Translations under genes and position numbers: made by a program | Assembly: GCF_013340935.1 (NCBI RefSeq) | Contig: NZ_WHOS01000024.1 | Location: 1 to 64,000 of the forward strand | Reading direction: 5' to 3' | DNA: 64,000 nt | Origin: Azospirillum melinis | Lineage (GTDB): Bacteria; Pseudomonadota; Alphaproteobacteria; Azospirillales; Azospirillaceae | In this document: positions 53,004-62,077 of the stretch, in pieces | Layout: each line of letters opens with the position of its first letter | How positions within the stretch are numbered: position 1 is the stretch's first letter | Notes under the pieces: generated by a model | The model's database searches: none | What the model was told of the DNA's origin: nothing | Seen by the model: the letters and a program-made list of their open reading frames with translations, nothing else

Positions 53004-53720
53004 CTATCCGGACCGCTTCCGCGCCCTGATGCGGTCGACGAGGCTGCCGGGAACCGGGGGGGCGAAGCGGACGTGGCCGGGGATGGTATCCTGGGGCCAG
53101 CCGATCCATCCCCGCGCCATCAGGTCCATCTGACGCTGCACATCCATCAGCGCCACCATCTCCCCGCCGCCGGGAACCGCGCCGTCGCCCGGCGTGATGC
53201 GGAACAGGGTATGGCGCAGGTGGCCGTCGAATTTGGGAGCGGCCCAGACGATGGCGAAGCCGCAGGCCAGCATGCTGCGCAGGCTGGGCGGATTGTCGGC
53301 GCGCACGGTGACGAAGCCGTAGTCGTGCGGGGACTCGGGAAACAGCCGCCAGTCGACGGCTGCGACCATCCGCTGCTGCAACCGCTGTCCCCGGAAGGCG
53401 GGATCGACGATCACCGCGGTCCAGTGGACCACCGCATCCAGTTCCCCATCCACAAGCCCGAAAGGAAGGCCCATCGAGTCGGGCTGCCGGCCGGGAAACA
53501 GAAGCGAGAAGAAGCCGACCAGCCTGTCGCCGGCCAACGCCCCCACCGTCAGGCCGCGGGGGCCGAGCATCTCGGCGATCTGGTCGCCGCTGACCGGATA
53601 CATGCGGTCGCCGATTGCCGCATCCTGCAACGCGGCGATGGCCGGCGCCCAGCTGCCGTCGAGAATCGCCAAGTGCAGCGGACTGCCCTGCGTTCGTGCC
53701 TGTACCGCCATCTCCCTCAT
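53004..53720 (-). CDS. GNAT-family N-acetyltransferase-like protein
   Basis: A 238-residue soluble protein. The region about 45-165 has the GNAT pattern: a beta strand VGALAGDRLVGFFSLL, then VHWTAVIVDPAFRGQRLQQRMV, where the R-G-Q-R-L-Q acetyl-CoA pyrophosphate loop is seen. YGFVTVRADNPPSLRSMLACGFAIV is the end of the fold. The ATG overlaps the stop of the sensor-MFS gene, so it is the last gene of that unit. The substrate is unknown; with an alanine racemase and an exporter in the unit, an amino-acid-like small molecule could be modified. Confidence 0.75.
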   Translation of the reverse strand: MREMAVQARTQGSPLHLAILDGSWAPAIAALQDAAIGDRMYPVSGDQIAEMLGPRGLTVGALAGDRLVGFFSLLFPGRQPDSMGLPFGLVDGELDAVVHWTAVIVDPAFRGQRLQQRMVAAVDWRLFPESPHDYGFVTVRADNPPSLRSMLACGFAIVWAAPKFDGHLRHTLFRITPGDGAVPGGGEMVALMDVQRQMDLMARGWIGWPQDTIPGHVRFAPPVPGSLVDRIRARKRSG

Positions 53721-56149
53721 GCCGTTTTGGCCGTGAACGGGCGCCGGCGCAGGGCCAGGACGGACAGTCCCAGATGCAGCAGCAGCGCCGCCGCCAGCCC
53801 CAGGCCGATCAGCGTCGCGCCAGCCCCGCCTGCGACGGCGGCGGCGCTGAACAGCATCGGGCCGATGACCTGACCGATCTTCCGGGCGTTCAGATGATAG
53901 GATTGCGGAACCGCGAGCCCATGGGTGCCCACGACAGGCAGCCGCTCGAGATAGCGCTGCTGCGCGGTCAGGCCGAAACTGTCGCTGAGGCCGAGAAGCA
54001 GGATCGCCAGGAACGCCCCGACCAGGCTTCCGGTCAGCGCGAAGGTCGTCAGTCCCGCCGCCATGATGAGGCCGGAGGCGAGGACCGGCAGGCCGGGGGC
54101 GAGGTTGCTCGACCGCATCCGGCGCGACAGCAGCGGACCGAGATAGACGATGCACAGACCATAGAGCAGGAAGGCCTGACCGACCGTGGAGGCCGGCTGT
54201 CCCAACCCGCTGGCGAACAGAGGGAAATAATAGATCAGGAACATGCTGCAGGCGGAGGTCGGAACCGACACCAGCAGCAGGAAGGCGAGGAAGGAGCCGT
54301 CGCTCCACACCCGCCGCGCCGGTGCCGTGTCGCCGTCCGGCTTCGCCACGGCGGGGGCGGCGGCAGCGATGGCGGCCGCTCCCGCCGGTTCGGGGGTCAG
54401 AAGCAGCAACTGCGCGATGCCCAGCGTCAGGACGACCGCGGCGATCAGGAAAACCGCGTGGGGGCCGATTGCGTCCGCCAGCAGGCTGCCGACGACCGCG
54501 CCGCAATTGACGCCGACATACATGCCGGAAAACAGGTCGGAATAGGCGCCCGTGGCCGGGTCGATCCGGCGGATGCGGTCGATCAGGCGGTACAGCCCCA
54601 TCAGCGCCGTCATCGTTCCGGCACCCACCAGACCGCGCGCCACGATGAACAGGACCGGATCGCCGGTCACCCCGGAGATCAGGGCGCCCAGCACGGCGAC
54701 TGCCAGACCGGCGGCGGTCATCGTCCGCCAGGGCAGCCGCGCGCTGATCCGTCCCGCCAGCAGGATCGCCAGCGCGCCGCACAGCATCTCCACCGACACC
54801 GGAATCGCCGCCGCCTGGGGCGGAGCCAGTGCGAACAGGCCGCGGTCGAAGGTCTGCATGATGACGGGAACGAAGGAGGCCGACAGGAACATGCCGAAAT
54901 AGAGCATGAAGGTGAGGAAGCGGAGACCGGCCAGGGACCGGCCGGTCGCGGCGGCGGCATCGGCGCCCGCCACCGCTGCCTCTGTCTCGGTTACCGTCTC
55001 CACCGTCGGCCGCATCCGCCGGCTGACGAAGGCATGCAGTTCATAGATGAACATCAGCGAGATGATCAGGATCGTCACGTTGTTGGCGACGACCTCCAGC
55101 ATGTTGCGCTGGATGAAGTCGCTGTCGATGACGATGCGCAGGGTCGGCGTCACGAAGTCCGCGTCGGTCGCCAGCGCCCGTCCCGTCACCAGATCCCCCT
55201 TGGCCGCCGGCTGGCCGGAGCCGAGCGAGCCCGACAGATCTGCCCCTTCCGGAACGGCCAGCGACATGCCCTTGAAGTGGGGAACGATGCCGATGATCTC
55301 GCGGAAATAATCGTCGATGCCCGAGAAGGAGCGGTAGGTCGCCCCGCGCCCGATGACGGAGCCGATGTCCGTCGCCACGATGTTCTCGACGATCCCGGTG
55401 GTGTTCTCCACGGTGCGCAGATAGGCGTCGCTGAAGGCGCCGTAGCCGGTCACGCCGACCGCGATCTGCACCAGTGCCGCGACGGCGAGCGCCGCGCGTC
55501 CGGAGCGCGGCCGACCGAGCCCGCCGCGTCCGCGGTCCGGCAGCAGGGCAAGGCCGCCCAGCAGGAGGATCGCGACCCCACCCAGCGCGCCGACGAGGAT
55601 CAGCGTGTGGCGTTCGAAGGCGCGGACGTAATCGTCGATCACCGAATCGCTGGCCGCGATCATCAGGGTGCCGATCCAGCGCCCATCGCCGGGATCGCGG
55701 ATCGCCAGATACAGTTCGTACGACCGGTTGTCGGTATCGTGATAGTTGAATGAGGTGTTGCGCTTGAATTCCTCAGCTGTCCGGCGCTGTTCATAGCCGG
55801 AAAGCCGGTCGCCGACGCGATCCTTGAAGCCGTAGGTGCCGATGGCGTAGGCGATCTGTCCGTTCGGCAATGCCACCGCGACCCCGTCCGCCTGCGGCAG
55901 ATAGGTCCTCAGCTGGTTGAGCGCCCGCTCCATGCCGAAGAAATTGTCGATGGTCTTGCCGTATTTCACCGCATATTCGATGCTGGTGACCACCTTTCGG
56001 CCGGCGACGCTGAAGGTGGAGAAAAGCGCATCGCCGCAATCCCGCCGGAAGGTGCCGACATTGACGCCAGCGCTGAAGACCAGCGCCGCAACGATCAGCA
56101 GCACGGATGGCAGGAACGTCGCCAGGAAACGGCCGGTCTTGCGTTGCAC
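53717..56149 (-). CDS. MFS transporter with two N-terminal extracytoplasmic sensor-like modules
   Basis: An 810-residue fusion. A GTG at 56149 behind GAGAGG is the likely start. Helix one (about 8-28) is followed by a Cache-like extracytoplasmic module (about 30-165, with DGVAVALPNGQIAYAIGTYG). Helix two (about 170-190) and three (about 202-222) enclose the entry to a second module (about 225-345, with YFREIIGIVPHFKGMSLAVPE). After a further helix (about 350-370), 12 MFS helices run from about 400 to 805 (GRISARLPWRTMTAAG is the loop 2-3 motif). Sensor domains on an MFS carrier suggest transport gated by an outside ligand. It sits between an ABC_sub_bind gene and a GNAT gene. Confidence 0.8.
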   Translation of the reverse strand: MQRKTGRFLATFLPSVLLIVAALVFSAGVNVGTFRRDCGDALFSTFSVAGRKVVTSIEYAVKYGKTIDNFFGMERALNQLRTYLPQADGVAVALPNGQIAYAIGTYGFKDRVGDRLSGYEQRRTAEEFKRNTSFNYHDTDNRSYELYLAIRDPGDGRWIGTLMIAASDSVIDDYVRAFERHTLILVGALGGVAILLLGGLALLPDRGRGGLGRPRSGRAALAVAALVQIAVGVTGYGAFSDAYLRTVENTTGIVENIVATDIGSVIGRGATYRSFSGIDDYFREIIGIVPHFKGMSLAVPEGADLSGSLGSGQPAAKGDLVTGRALATDADFVTPTLRIVIDSDFIQRNMLEVVANNVTILIISLMFIYELHAFVSRRMRPTVETVTETEAAVAGADAAAATGRSLAGLRFLTFMLYFGMFLSASFVPVIMQTFDRGLFALAPPQAAAIPVSVEMLCGALAILLAGRISARLPWRTMTAAGLAVAVLGALISGVTGDPVLFIVARGLVGAGTMTALMGLYRLIDRIRRIDPATGAYSDLFSGMYVGVNCGAVVGSLLADAIGPHAVFLIAAVVLTLGIAQLLLLTPEPAGAAAIAAAAPAVAKPDGDTAPARRVWSDGSFLAFLLLVSVPTSACSMFLIYYFPLFASGLGQPASTVGQAFLLYGLCIVYLGPLLSRRMRSSNLAPGLPVLASGLIMAAGLTTFALTGSLVGAFLAILLLGLSDSFGLTAQQRYLERLPVVGTHGLAVPQSYHLNARKIGQVIGPMLFSAAAVAGGAGATLIGLGLAAALLLHLGLSVLALRRRPFTAKTA

Positions 56150-56181
56150 GTGACGGTTCCTCTCGGCTGATGGCGGGCCGC

Positions 56182-57360
56182 TCAAGGCATGGCGCCGAGG
56201 CTGGTGTAGATGTTGTCGGCGGCCAGCAGCGCCGACATCGCCGGGCGGTAGCCCATCCGGTTCGCAACCGCCAGATTCCAGGCGATGGTCGGCGTGTCGA
56301 AATAGATCTGGCGCATCTCCGCCAACCTCTCGCCGTTGGCCAGCCGGGCGATCACCGAGGCGCCGAACTGGCCGATTCCGTCGAAATCGCTGCGGGCGAC
56401 GCTCATCAGGGCGCCCTGCGCCACCTCCTCCGGTCCAAGCTGCGAGAAGGTGGGGATGCCGCGCTCCTGGAAGATGCGGACCAGGGGCGGAAAGCGCTCC
56501 AGGCTCCAGCGGCCGAAGGTGATGTACATGGCGTCGACCTGCCGGGAGAGGTCGCCCCAGGCCGCGGCGAGGTCGGCATAATAGCGTTCCTGATCGTCGG
56601 GCCCGGCGGGCGCCTGGACATGGCGCGCCACCAGTTCGAACCCCAGCTGTCCCGCCATCGCCTCGATGTCTGCGATGGAGGCGATGGCACGGCCGGCCGT
56701 GCTGTTCTCGTAGGCGATCCCCAGCCGGCGGAAGCTGAAGGTCTCGTGGAAGATGCGGATCTGGCGGTGATAGCGCTGGGGATCGACATGGGCCCAGACA
56801 TGATTGCGACCGGATTGTTCCGCGGCGCCCACGATGCCGGCGGCAACCGCATTGGTCGTGGAGAACACCAGCGTCGGGACGGCGTGGCGGTCCAGCGCCA
56901 GCTTTCGCCCGGCGATGGTGCCCATGACGATCATCAGGTCGATGTCGCCGCCGCCCTCCAGCCGCGGGAGGATCGGTTCCGCCGACGCCTGATCCAGCCC
57001 GCCGTACCAGCCGTCGGCGACGAAGCGGATGCGCGGCCCCAGGTCGCGCGCCGACAGCCAGCGCCACAGTGCCTCGCTGTCGCTCTGGCCGGCGTCATAG
57101 GGCATCCGTGCCGCTCCGTTCAGCCAGGACAGGGCGTCCAGCCCCTTCACGATGCTGGCCAGGGTGCCCGCATAATTGCCATAGGGCATCGTCTCGGCAT
57201 AGCCGATGCGCCAGTGCCGCCCGTCGGTCAGCTTCGGCAGCAATGCGTTGTCGGTCGCCCGGCCTGCGTGCGCGCCGCCCGGAAGAAGGGCGTTCAAGAC
57301 CGCTGTGCCGGCGCCGGCGATCACTTGGCGCCGGTTCGGCATCCGTCCGCATCGGCTCAT
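56182..57360 (-). CDS. ABC_sub_bind-family periplasmic binding protein
   Basis: A 392-residue protein with a twin-arginine-like signal (PNRRQVIAGAGTAVL, about 8-32). The two-lobed fold of the ABC_sub_bind (TrpX-like) family is indicated by IGYAETMPYGNY, DLMIVMGTIAGRKL, FRRLGIAYENSTAGRA and DAMYITFGRWS. TrpX-type proteins bind amino acids. The start overlaps the stop of the alanine racemase gene (ATGA). No ABC permease gene follows, so it may present its ligand to the sensor-MFS protein encoded next and not to an ABC importer. Confidence 0.78.
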   Translation of the reverse strand: MSRCGRMPNRRQVIAGAGTAVLNALLPGGAHAGRATDNALLPKLTDGRHWRIGYAETMPYGNYAGTLASIVKGLDALSWLNGAARMPYDAGQSDSEALWRWLSARDLGPRIRFVADGWYGGLDQASAEPILPRLEGGGDIDLMIVMGTIAGRKLALDRHAVPTLVFSTTNAVAAGIVGAAEQSGRNHVWAHVDPQRYHRQIRIFHETFSFRRLGIAYENSTAGRAIASIADIEAMAGQLGFELVARHVQAPAGPDDQERYYADLAAAWGDLSRQVDAMYITFGRWSLERFPPLVRIFQERGIPTFSQLGPEEVAQGALMSVARSDFDGIGQFGASVIARLANGERLAEMRQIYFDTPTIAWNLAVANRMGYRPAMSALLAADNIYTSLGAMP

Positions 57361-58544
57361 TCCACGCCCCCCACCTGTTCCCCAACCTCTCCGGCGAAGC
57401 GGCGCGCCACGCGCGGCCCAAGCATCAGAATGGCCGACGGGCGGATGCCGTTGGCCTTGCCGATGTCTTCCACCGTGATCGTCTCGATGCCCTGCGCCCC
57501 GACGAACACCGCCTCGTCGCCCAGCGCGGCGTCCGGGATGTCGGTGACGTCCGCCAGGACCTTGCCCATGAAGGCTTCACCGATCAGCGGAGCCCGCCGC
57601 CCACGGATCAGCACGGCGCTGTCGCGGAAGCGCAGCAGATAGGGAAGGTCGGCATAGCCCACCGGGATCATCGCGGCCCGTCCTCCGGTCCCGCCCCCGG
57701 CCGGCCCCCCACTTCGTCCATCGCTCCGTCGCCGGGCGGCCGGGCCGTATCCGATGTCATCGCCCGGCTCCAGCCGGCAGAGATGTGCGACGCGCGAAAC
57801 CAGTTCCATCACCGGCCGGAACGGGAAGGGCGCGCCGCCGGCCTCGACCATGCGGATGCCGTAAAGCACGGCGCCCAGCCGGACCATATCGAATCGGGCG
57901 TCGGGGGCATTGAACAGGCCGGGGCTGGTGACGGCATGGACGAGCGGCGGCCTCGGCAAATCAGCCGGCAGCCGGTCGATCAGGGTGTGGAAGCCCGCGA
58001 CCTCCCGCCCGATCTGGCCGGGGTCGTCCCGGTAGGGACCGATCATGTGGGTGAACAACCCTTCCACCCGCAGATTGGCGAGGCTGCGCAACGCGCGCAG
58101 GAGGGGGACCAGTGCGTCCCCGTCCGCGCCCAGCCCGGCGCAGCCGGACCGGGCTCTGACATGGATGTCCGCCGGGCGTCCGGCCCGGCGGGCCGCGGCT
58201 TGCAGCGCTTCGGCCGCTTCGACATCGCTGATTGTCGCCGTCAGGCCGAACCCGATCATCGGGGATGCCTCGTCGGGGCAAAGCGGGTTCATCACCAGAA
58301 TCGGCGATGCGATCCCCGCCTGCCGCAGCTCGATTCCCTCATCCGGGCCGTCGACGGCGAAACCGTCGATGCCTGCACGTTCAAGCGCCCGGGACACGGC
58401 AAGGGCGCCATGACCATAGGCGTTGGCCTTGACCACGCCCAGGATGCGGGAGCCACGGTCCAGCATCGATCTGGCCATCGCGAGATTGGACGTCAGCCGG
58501 TCGATATGAAGGACGGCATGGCAGCCTGCGACATCAACGGTCAT
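57357..58544 (-). CDS. Alanine racemase-family PLP enzyme
   Basis: A 395-residue fold-type-III PLP enzyme. The Schiff-base lysine is Lys39 in VVKANAYGHG and the C-terminal catalytic tyrosine lies in PVGYADLPYLLR. The usual GYADGYPR there is altered, and a Gly/Arg-rich insert (RRRSDGRSGGPAGGGTGG, about 268-285) precedes it, so a broad-specificity or non-alanine amino-acid racemase is possible. It is encoded within a sensory/transport unit and not with cell-wall genes, so it may make or remove a D-amino-acid signal. The binding-protein gene is translationally coupled to it. Confidence 0.82.
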   Translation of the reverse strand: MTVDVAGCHAVLHIDRLTSNLAMARSMLDRGSRILGVVKANAYGHGALAVSRALERAGIDGFAVDGPDEGIELRQAGIASPILVMNPLCPDEASPMIGFGLTATISDVEAAEALQAAARRAGRPADIHVRARSGCAGLGADGDALVPLLRALRSLANLRVEGLFTHMIGPYRDDPGQIGREVAGFHTLIDRLPADLPRPPLVHAVTSPGLFNAPDARFDMVRLGAVLYGIRMVEAGGAPFPFRPVMELVSRVAHLCRLEPGDDIGYGPAARRRSDGRSGGPAGGGTGGRAAMIPVGYADLPYLLRFRDSAVLIRGRRAPLIGEAFMGKVLADVTDIPDAALGDEAVFVGAQGIETITVEDIGKANGIRPSAILMLGPRVARRFAGEVGEQVGGVE

Positions 58545-58649
58545 AACGACCGGCCCTTACCGTTGTTTTCGGTTGCTTGCATGGTCTCCGCTCTGAAAAT
58601 CCGACCGGAACCCGCGGGTCCCGGACCATTCACCGGCAATTGGCCGCCA

Positions 58650-59135
58650 TCAATGGGCTGCTGCCGGGATGACCGTGGCGTCGGCCGGGCCATGGGCTCC
58701 GGCCGGGTCGGGGCCGTGTCCCGTTCCATGGTCGGCGCCATGGCCTCCGCCATGCCCACCGCCATGGCCGCCTCCGAAGATCGAGGCGATGGGGCTGGAA
58801 TGCCCGCCGCCATGATCCCCGCCATGGTCGTTGCTGACGCCGAGCAGGCCGTAAATCACCAGCAGCAGGACGCTGGTGCCGTGGCCGCCGCCATGGTCGT
58901 CATCGTGGCTTTCGCCATGACCCTTGCCCTTGCTGCGGTGGGCCGACGCATGCTTGACCTCGGCATGGACCGGCACCGCATGGCGGACCTGGCGGCCACC
59001 GTGCCCGCTGCCGCCATGCCCACCCGCCGCAACGGCCGGAGCCGCCGCGACCAGGATGACCATCGCCGCCGCCACCGCGGCGATGGCAGTGGAGATGGCA
59101 GCGGAAATGGTTGTGGAGTGTGCGTTCCGCCTCAT
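58650..59135 (-). CDS. Exported histidine/glycine-rich protein
   Basis: A 161-residue protein. GGAGGGGG precedes the ATG at 59135. Residues 1-37 are a signal peptide (AAISTAIAAVAAAMVILVA, cleaved near AVAAGG). The mature part is rich in Gly-His and Asp-His repeats (GGHGGGHGGGHG, SHDDDHGGGHG), with one hydrophobic segment (SVLLLVIYGLLGV, about 93-106). Repeats of this kind bind zinc, nickel or copper. It may be a periplasmic metal buffer or a flexible spacer. Its reality as a gene is supported by its ribosome site, signal peptide and operon position. Confidence 0.6.
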   Translation of the reverse strand: MRRNAHSTTISAAISTAIAAVAAAMVILVAAAPAVAAGGHGGSGHGGRQVRHAVPVHAEVKHASAHRSKGKGHGESHDDDHGGGHGTSVLLLVIYGLLGVSNDHGGDHGGGHSSPIASIFGGGHGGGHGGGHGADHGTGHGPDPAGAHGPADATVIPAAAH

Positions 59136-59178
59136 GCTTCGGCCCCCCTCCGTCATACCGTCAACGTCCTGCCACCCG

Positions 59179-60267
59179 TCAGTTCATGCTGGCGGTGGCC
59201 GGCACGTTCTGGACGGTGCCGATCAGGTTTTCGGTGTAGACGACCTCCTTGGGCGCAAGCTTCAGCGCCTTGGCGGTCATCCGCTCCGCCTCCTCACGGC
59301 GTCCCTGGGCGCTCAGCACCTCGGCCCAGCTCGAATAGACGTCGGAGAAATTCTGATCGGCCCTGCTGGCCTCGTCGAACTTGGCATAGGCCTCGTCGAT
59401 CCGGCCGGTCAGGGCCAGGGTGAAGCCCCATTCGCTCAGCGCCGCCGCCTTCACCGCCGGGCTCTGCGCCACGTTGGGGTGCTGCACCACCGCGGTGAAG
59501 TTCCGCACCGCCGAATCGTATTCGCCGAGCCGGGCATTGACGACGCCCAGGTTCAGGCGCGGAGACAGGAAGTTCGGGTCGAGATGCACCGCCTCCTCGA
59601 ACTGGTGGATGGCGCCGTGGCGGTCGTTCTGCTGGTACAGAACCATGCCCCACAGATTGTGCAGCCAGGGGGCGTAGCGCGAATCGTGTCCTTCCAGCTC
59701 CCGGCGCAGGATTTCCAGGGTCGGGGTGAAATCGCGCGACAGCCGGTCGCGCTTGAACTGGTAGGCGGCCAGAATGTAGGGGTTCACCACGCGCATCGCC
59801 TCATAGGCGGCGCCGTGGATCAGGCCCTTCATGTCGTCGACCGAGCCGTTGCGCGAAATCCGCGTCTTGTTGTGGTGGCTGTCGTAGCTGCGCAGGATGA
59901 ATTCGACCTGCTGGTCGTGGCGCACGATTTCCCCGGAGAAGGTGAAGGGGATCATGTGCGCCGATTCCTGCACCACGCGGATCAGCGGGGTGACGCCGAG
60001 ATATTCACCCAGCACCGAAGTGGCGCTCTGGTCGGCATGCAGTTCGACCTGACGGGCTTCGGCCTTGGTGAAGGCCTGCCGCTCGATCTCCTGCATGTCG
60101 TCGGCCAGCTTGGTGATCACCACCGCCGGCGTCAGACCGGTTTCCTGGGAGATCGAATCGGGCACGTCGACATAGTCGAAATGGATGGTCTGGGTATCGG
60201 TGAACACGGCGAAGCCGAAGGCCATCGCCAGTGTCACCAGCGGAATGGTGAGAAGGCCGAAATCCAT
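59179..60267 (-). CDS. Membrane-anchored TPR protein, paralogue B
   Basis: A 362-residue protein with an N-terminal membrane segment (about 5-24), a region that starts DVPDSISQETGLTPAVV and contains KLADDMQEIERQAF, a beta segment with TFSGEIVRHDQQVEFIL, and TPR repeats from about 195 to 345 (NLWGMVLYQQNDRHGAIHQF; RLNLGVVNARLGEYDSAV; SEWGFTLALTGRIDEAYAKF). AGGGGGGAAA precedes the start. Domain order and several positions match the 394-residue protein at 34279. The family has no function I know of; a scaffold or signalling adaptor at the membrane is plausible. Confidence 0.7.
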   Translation of the reverse strand: MDFGLLTIPLVTLAMAFGFAVFTDTQTIHFDYVDVPDSISQETGLTPAVVITKLADDMQEIERQAFTKAEARQVELHADQSATSVLGEYLGVTPLIRVVQESAHMIPFTFSGEIVRHDQQVEFILRSYDSHHNKTRISRNGSVDDMKGLIHGAAYEAMRVVNPYILAAYQFKRDRLSRDFTPTLEILRRELEGHDSRYAPWLHNLWGMVLYQQNDRHGAIHQFEEAVHLDPNFLSPRLNLGVVNARLGEYDSAVRNFTAVVQHPNVAQSPAVKAAALSEWGFTLALTGRIDEAYAKFDEASRADQNFSDVYSSWAEVLSAQGRREEAERMTAKALKLAPKEVVYTENLIGTVQNVPATASMN

Positions 60268-60342
60268 GTGTTTCCCCCTGTCGCTCTGCTTTCGCTGTGC
60301 CGTCTGTCTGCTGTCAGGCTGCCGTGGACGCCGTGGCGGCGA

Positions 60343-61962
60343 TCACGAGGCGGCCTTCTCGGCGAAGGACAGGAAGCGGCTGGGATGGACGTCGCGCACG
60401 TTGTAGACCCAGCCCTTGATCTGCTGGCTGACCAGCGATTTGGTGGAGAAGTGATAGATCGGGATGACCGGGTCGTCGTCGATCATTGCCTTCTCGGCCT
60501 GGCCGAGCAGGGAGGAACGCTGGGCCGCATCCTCGCTGGCCGCCGCCTTGGCGAGCAGCTCGTCATACTTGCGGCTGCGGTATCCGGGATCGTTGCGCGG
60601 CGGCAGGGCGGTTGACAGCATCAGGTTGAGGAAGACGGTGGGGTCGGCGTAATCGCCGATCCAGGCGGCGCGGACGATCTGGAAATCGCGCCGCGCGCGG
60701 CGCTTGAGATAGTCGGTGCGTTCGACGCTGACCGGCTTGACCTGGATGCCCTTGCCGAAGGCGTCCTGCCACATGGAAATGATGGCGTCGGCGATGACGC
60801 GGTTGTTTTCCGACTGGTTGTAGAGGATCTCGACCGCCAGCGGCTGCATCGGGCTGAAGCCGGCGGCCGAGAACAGGCGGCGCGCCTCGCGCAGGCGGTT
60901 GTCCATCGGCTCGGCGATGAAGTCGGCGGTCTGGCGGCGATAGTTGGGGACGATGGGCGGCACCAGCCCGTAGGCCGGCGTCTCGCCGGCGCGCGTCACC
61001 TTGTCGACGATGTTCTCGCGGTTGACCGCCAGCGACAGCGCGCGGCGCAGGTCGCGGTTGCTCTTGAACGGCTCGACCGTGAGGTTGAAGGCGTAATAGT
61101 AGGTCGCCAGGAAGGGCCTGTTCCAGAACACCTTCGGTTCGGTCAGCGAAATCCACTTCACCCGGTCCTGCGGCACCTCGTAGGTGAGGTGGAGGGTGCC
61201 GGCCTTGAAGCGGTCGACCTCCTCGGCGGAGTCGTCGATGGGGAAGAAGTTGACCTTGTCGATGGCGACGCCGCCGCGGCCGTGGAAATTGGCGTTCCTG
61301 CCCAGGCCGATCTGCTGGCGGGCCCGCCATTCCTCAAGCACATAGGCGCCGTTGCTGACCATCTTGCCGGGATCGGTCCAGCGCTCGCGCTGGGACTCGA
61401 CGGTGCCGCGATGCACGGGCAGGGCGCTGTTGTCGGCGGCGATCAGGTCGAGGAAATAGGGAGTGGCCGCCTCCAGCGCGATGGTCACGGTGCGCGGGTT
61501 CGGCGCCGCGACGCCCAGCGTGTCGGCCGGCTTGGTGCCGTCGATGACGGCGGCGGCGCCCTTGATGACGCGCATGTTGGAGGAGGGCTGGATGCCGTCC
61601 TTGGGCGTCAGGGCACGGCGCAGGCTGTAGACGAAATCCTCGGCCGTCACCGCGTCGCCATTGGACCAGCGGGCGTCGGCACGGAGCTGGAAGCTGTAGA
61701 GCTTGCCGTCCTCCGACACCTGCCAGCTTTCGGCGACGCCCGGCAGGATGCGGCCGTCGGGGCCATACACCACCAGCCCTTCGAACAGGTCGCGCAGGAT
61801 GTTCGATTCGATGCGCCCGTCCGTGCGGTGCGGGTCCAGCGTCGACGGCTCGCCACCGTTGCCGCGGTTCAGCACCGTTGCCGCCTGCGCCGCCGTCCCG
61901 GCGAAAAGCGCAAGCCCGGCGGCAACCATCACCGCCGATACCTTTTTCTTTAGCTCTGTCAC
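60343..61962 (-). CDS. Peptide/oligopeptide ABC-type binding protein (OppA/DppA family)
   Basis: A 539-residue SBP_bac_5 protein. A GTG at 61962 behind GAGG starts a Sec signal (TELKKKVSAVMVAAGLALFA, cleaved after AAQA). Family motifs are LNRGNGGEPSTLDPH, LFEGLVVYGPDG, PGVAESW, YSFQLRADARWSNGDAVTAEDF (given in part) and NRENIVDKV. OppA-type proteins bind oligopeptides, including murein peptides (MppA). No Opp permease or ATPase gene is near, so it may be an orphan receptor for wall peptides that feeds the sensory proteins of this block. Confidence 0.85.
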   Translation of the reverse strand: MTELKKKVSAVMVAAGLALFAGTAAQAATVLNRGNGGEPSTLDPHRTDGRIESNILRDLFEGLVVYGPDGRILPGVAESWQVSEDGKLYSFQLRADARWSNGDAVTAEDFVYSLRRALTPKDGIQPSSNMRVIKGAAAVIDGTKPADTLGVAAPNPRTVTIALEAATPYFLDLIAADNSALPVHRGTVESQRERWTDPGKMVSNGAYVLEEWRARQQIGLGRNANFHGRGGVAIDKVNFFPIDDSAEEVDRFKAGTLHLTYEVPQDRVKWISLTEPKVFWNRPFLATYYYAFNLTVEPFKSNRDLRRALSLAVNRENIVDKVTRAGETPAYGLVPPIVPNYRRQTADFIAEPMDNRLREARRLFSAAGFSPMQPLAVEILYNQSENNRVIADAIISMWQDAFGKGIQVKPVSVERTDYLKRRARRDFQIVRAAWIGDYADPTVFLNLMLSTALPPRNDPGYRSRKYDELLAKAAASEDAAQRSSLLGQAEKAMIDDDPVIPIYHFSTKSLVSQQIKGWVYNVRDVHPSRFLSFAEKAAS

Positions 61963-62077
61963 CGGTAGCCTCGCAATCTGGCGGTGGAAGCGGGAAATGA
62001 TCGGTGTCCGGCCCACCGGTCCGGGGCCGCAGGCCGCCATGCGGCCGGGCGCGCATCCCGGCAGTGGGCCGACTTCC

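Noticed and set aside
57069-59423. A 784-codon plus-strand open frame over the racemase and His-rich genes
   Set aside because: It is antisense to the alanine racemase, whose lysine motif and start are clear, and has no domain of its own.
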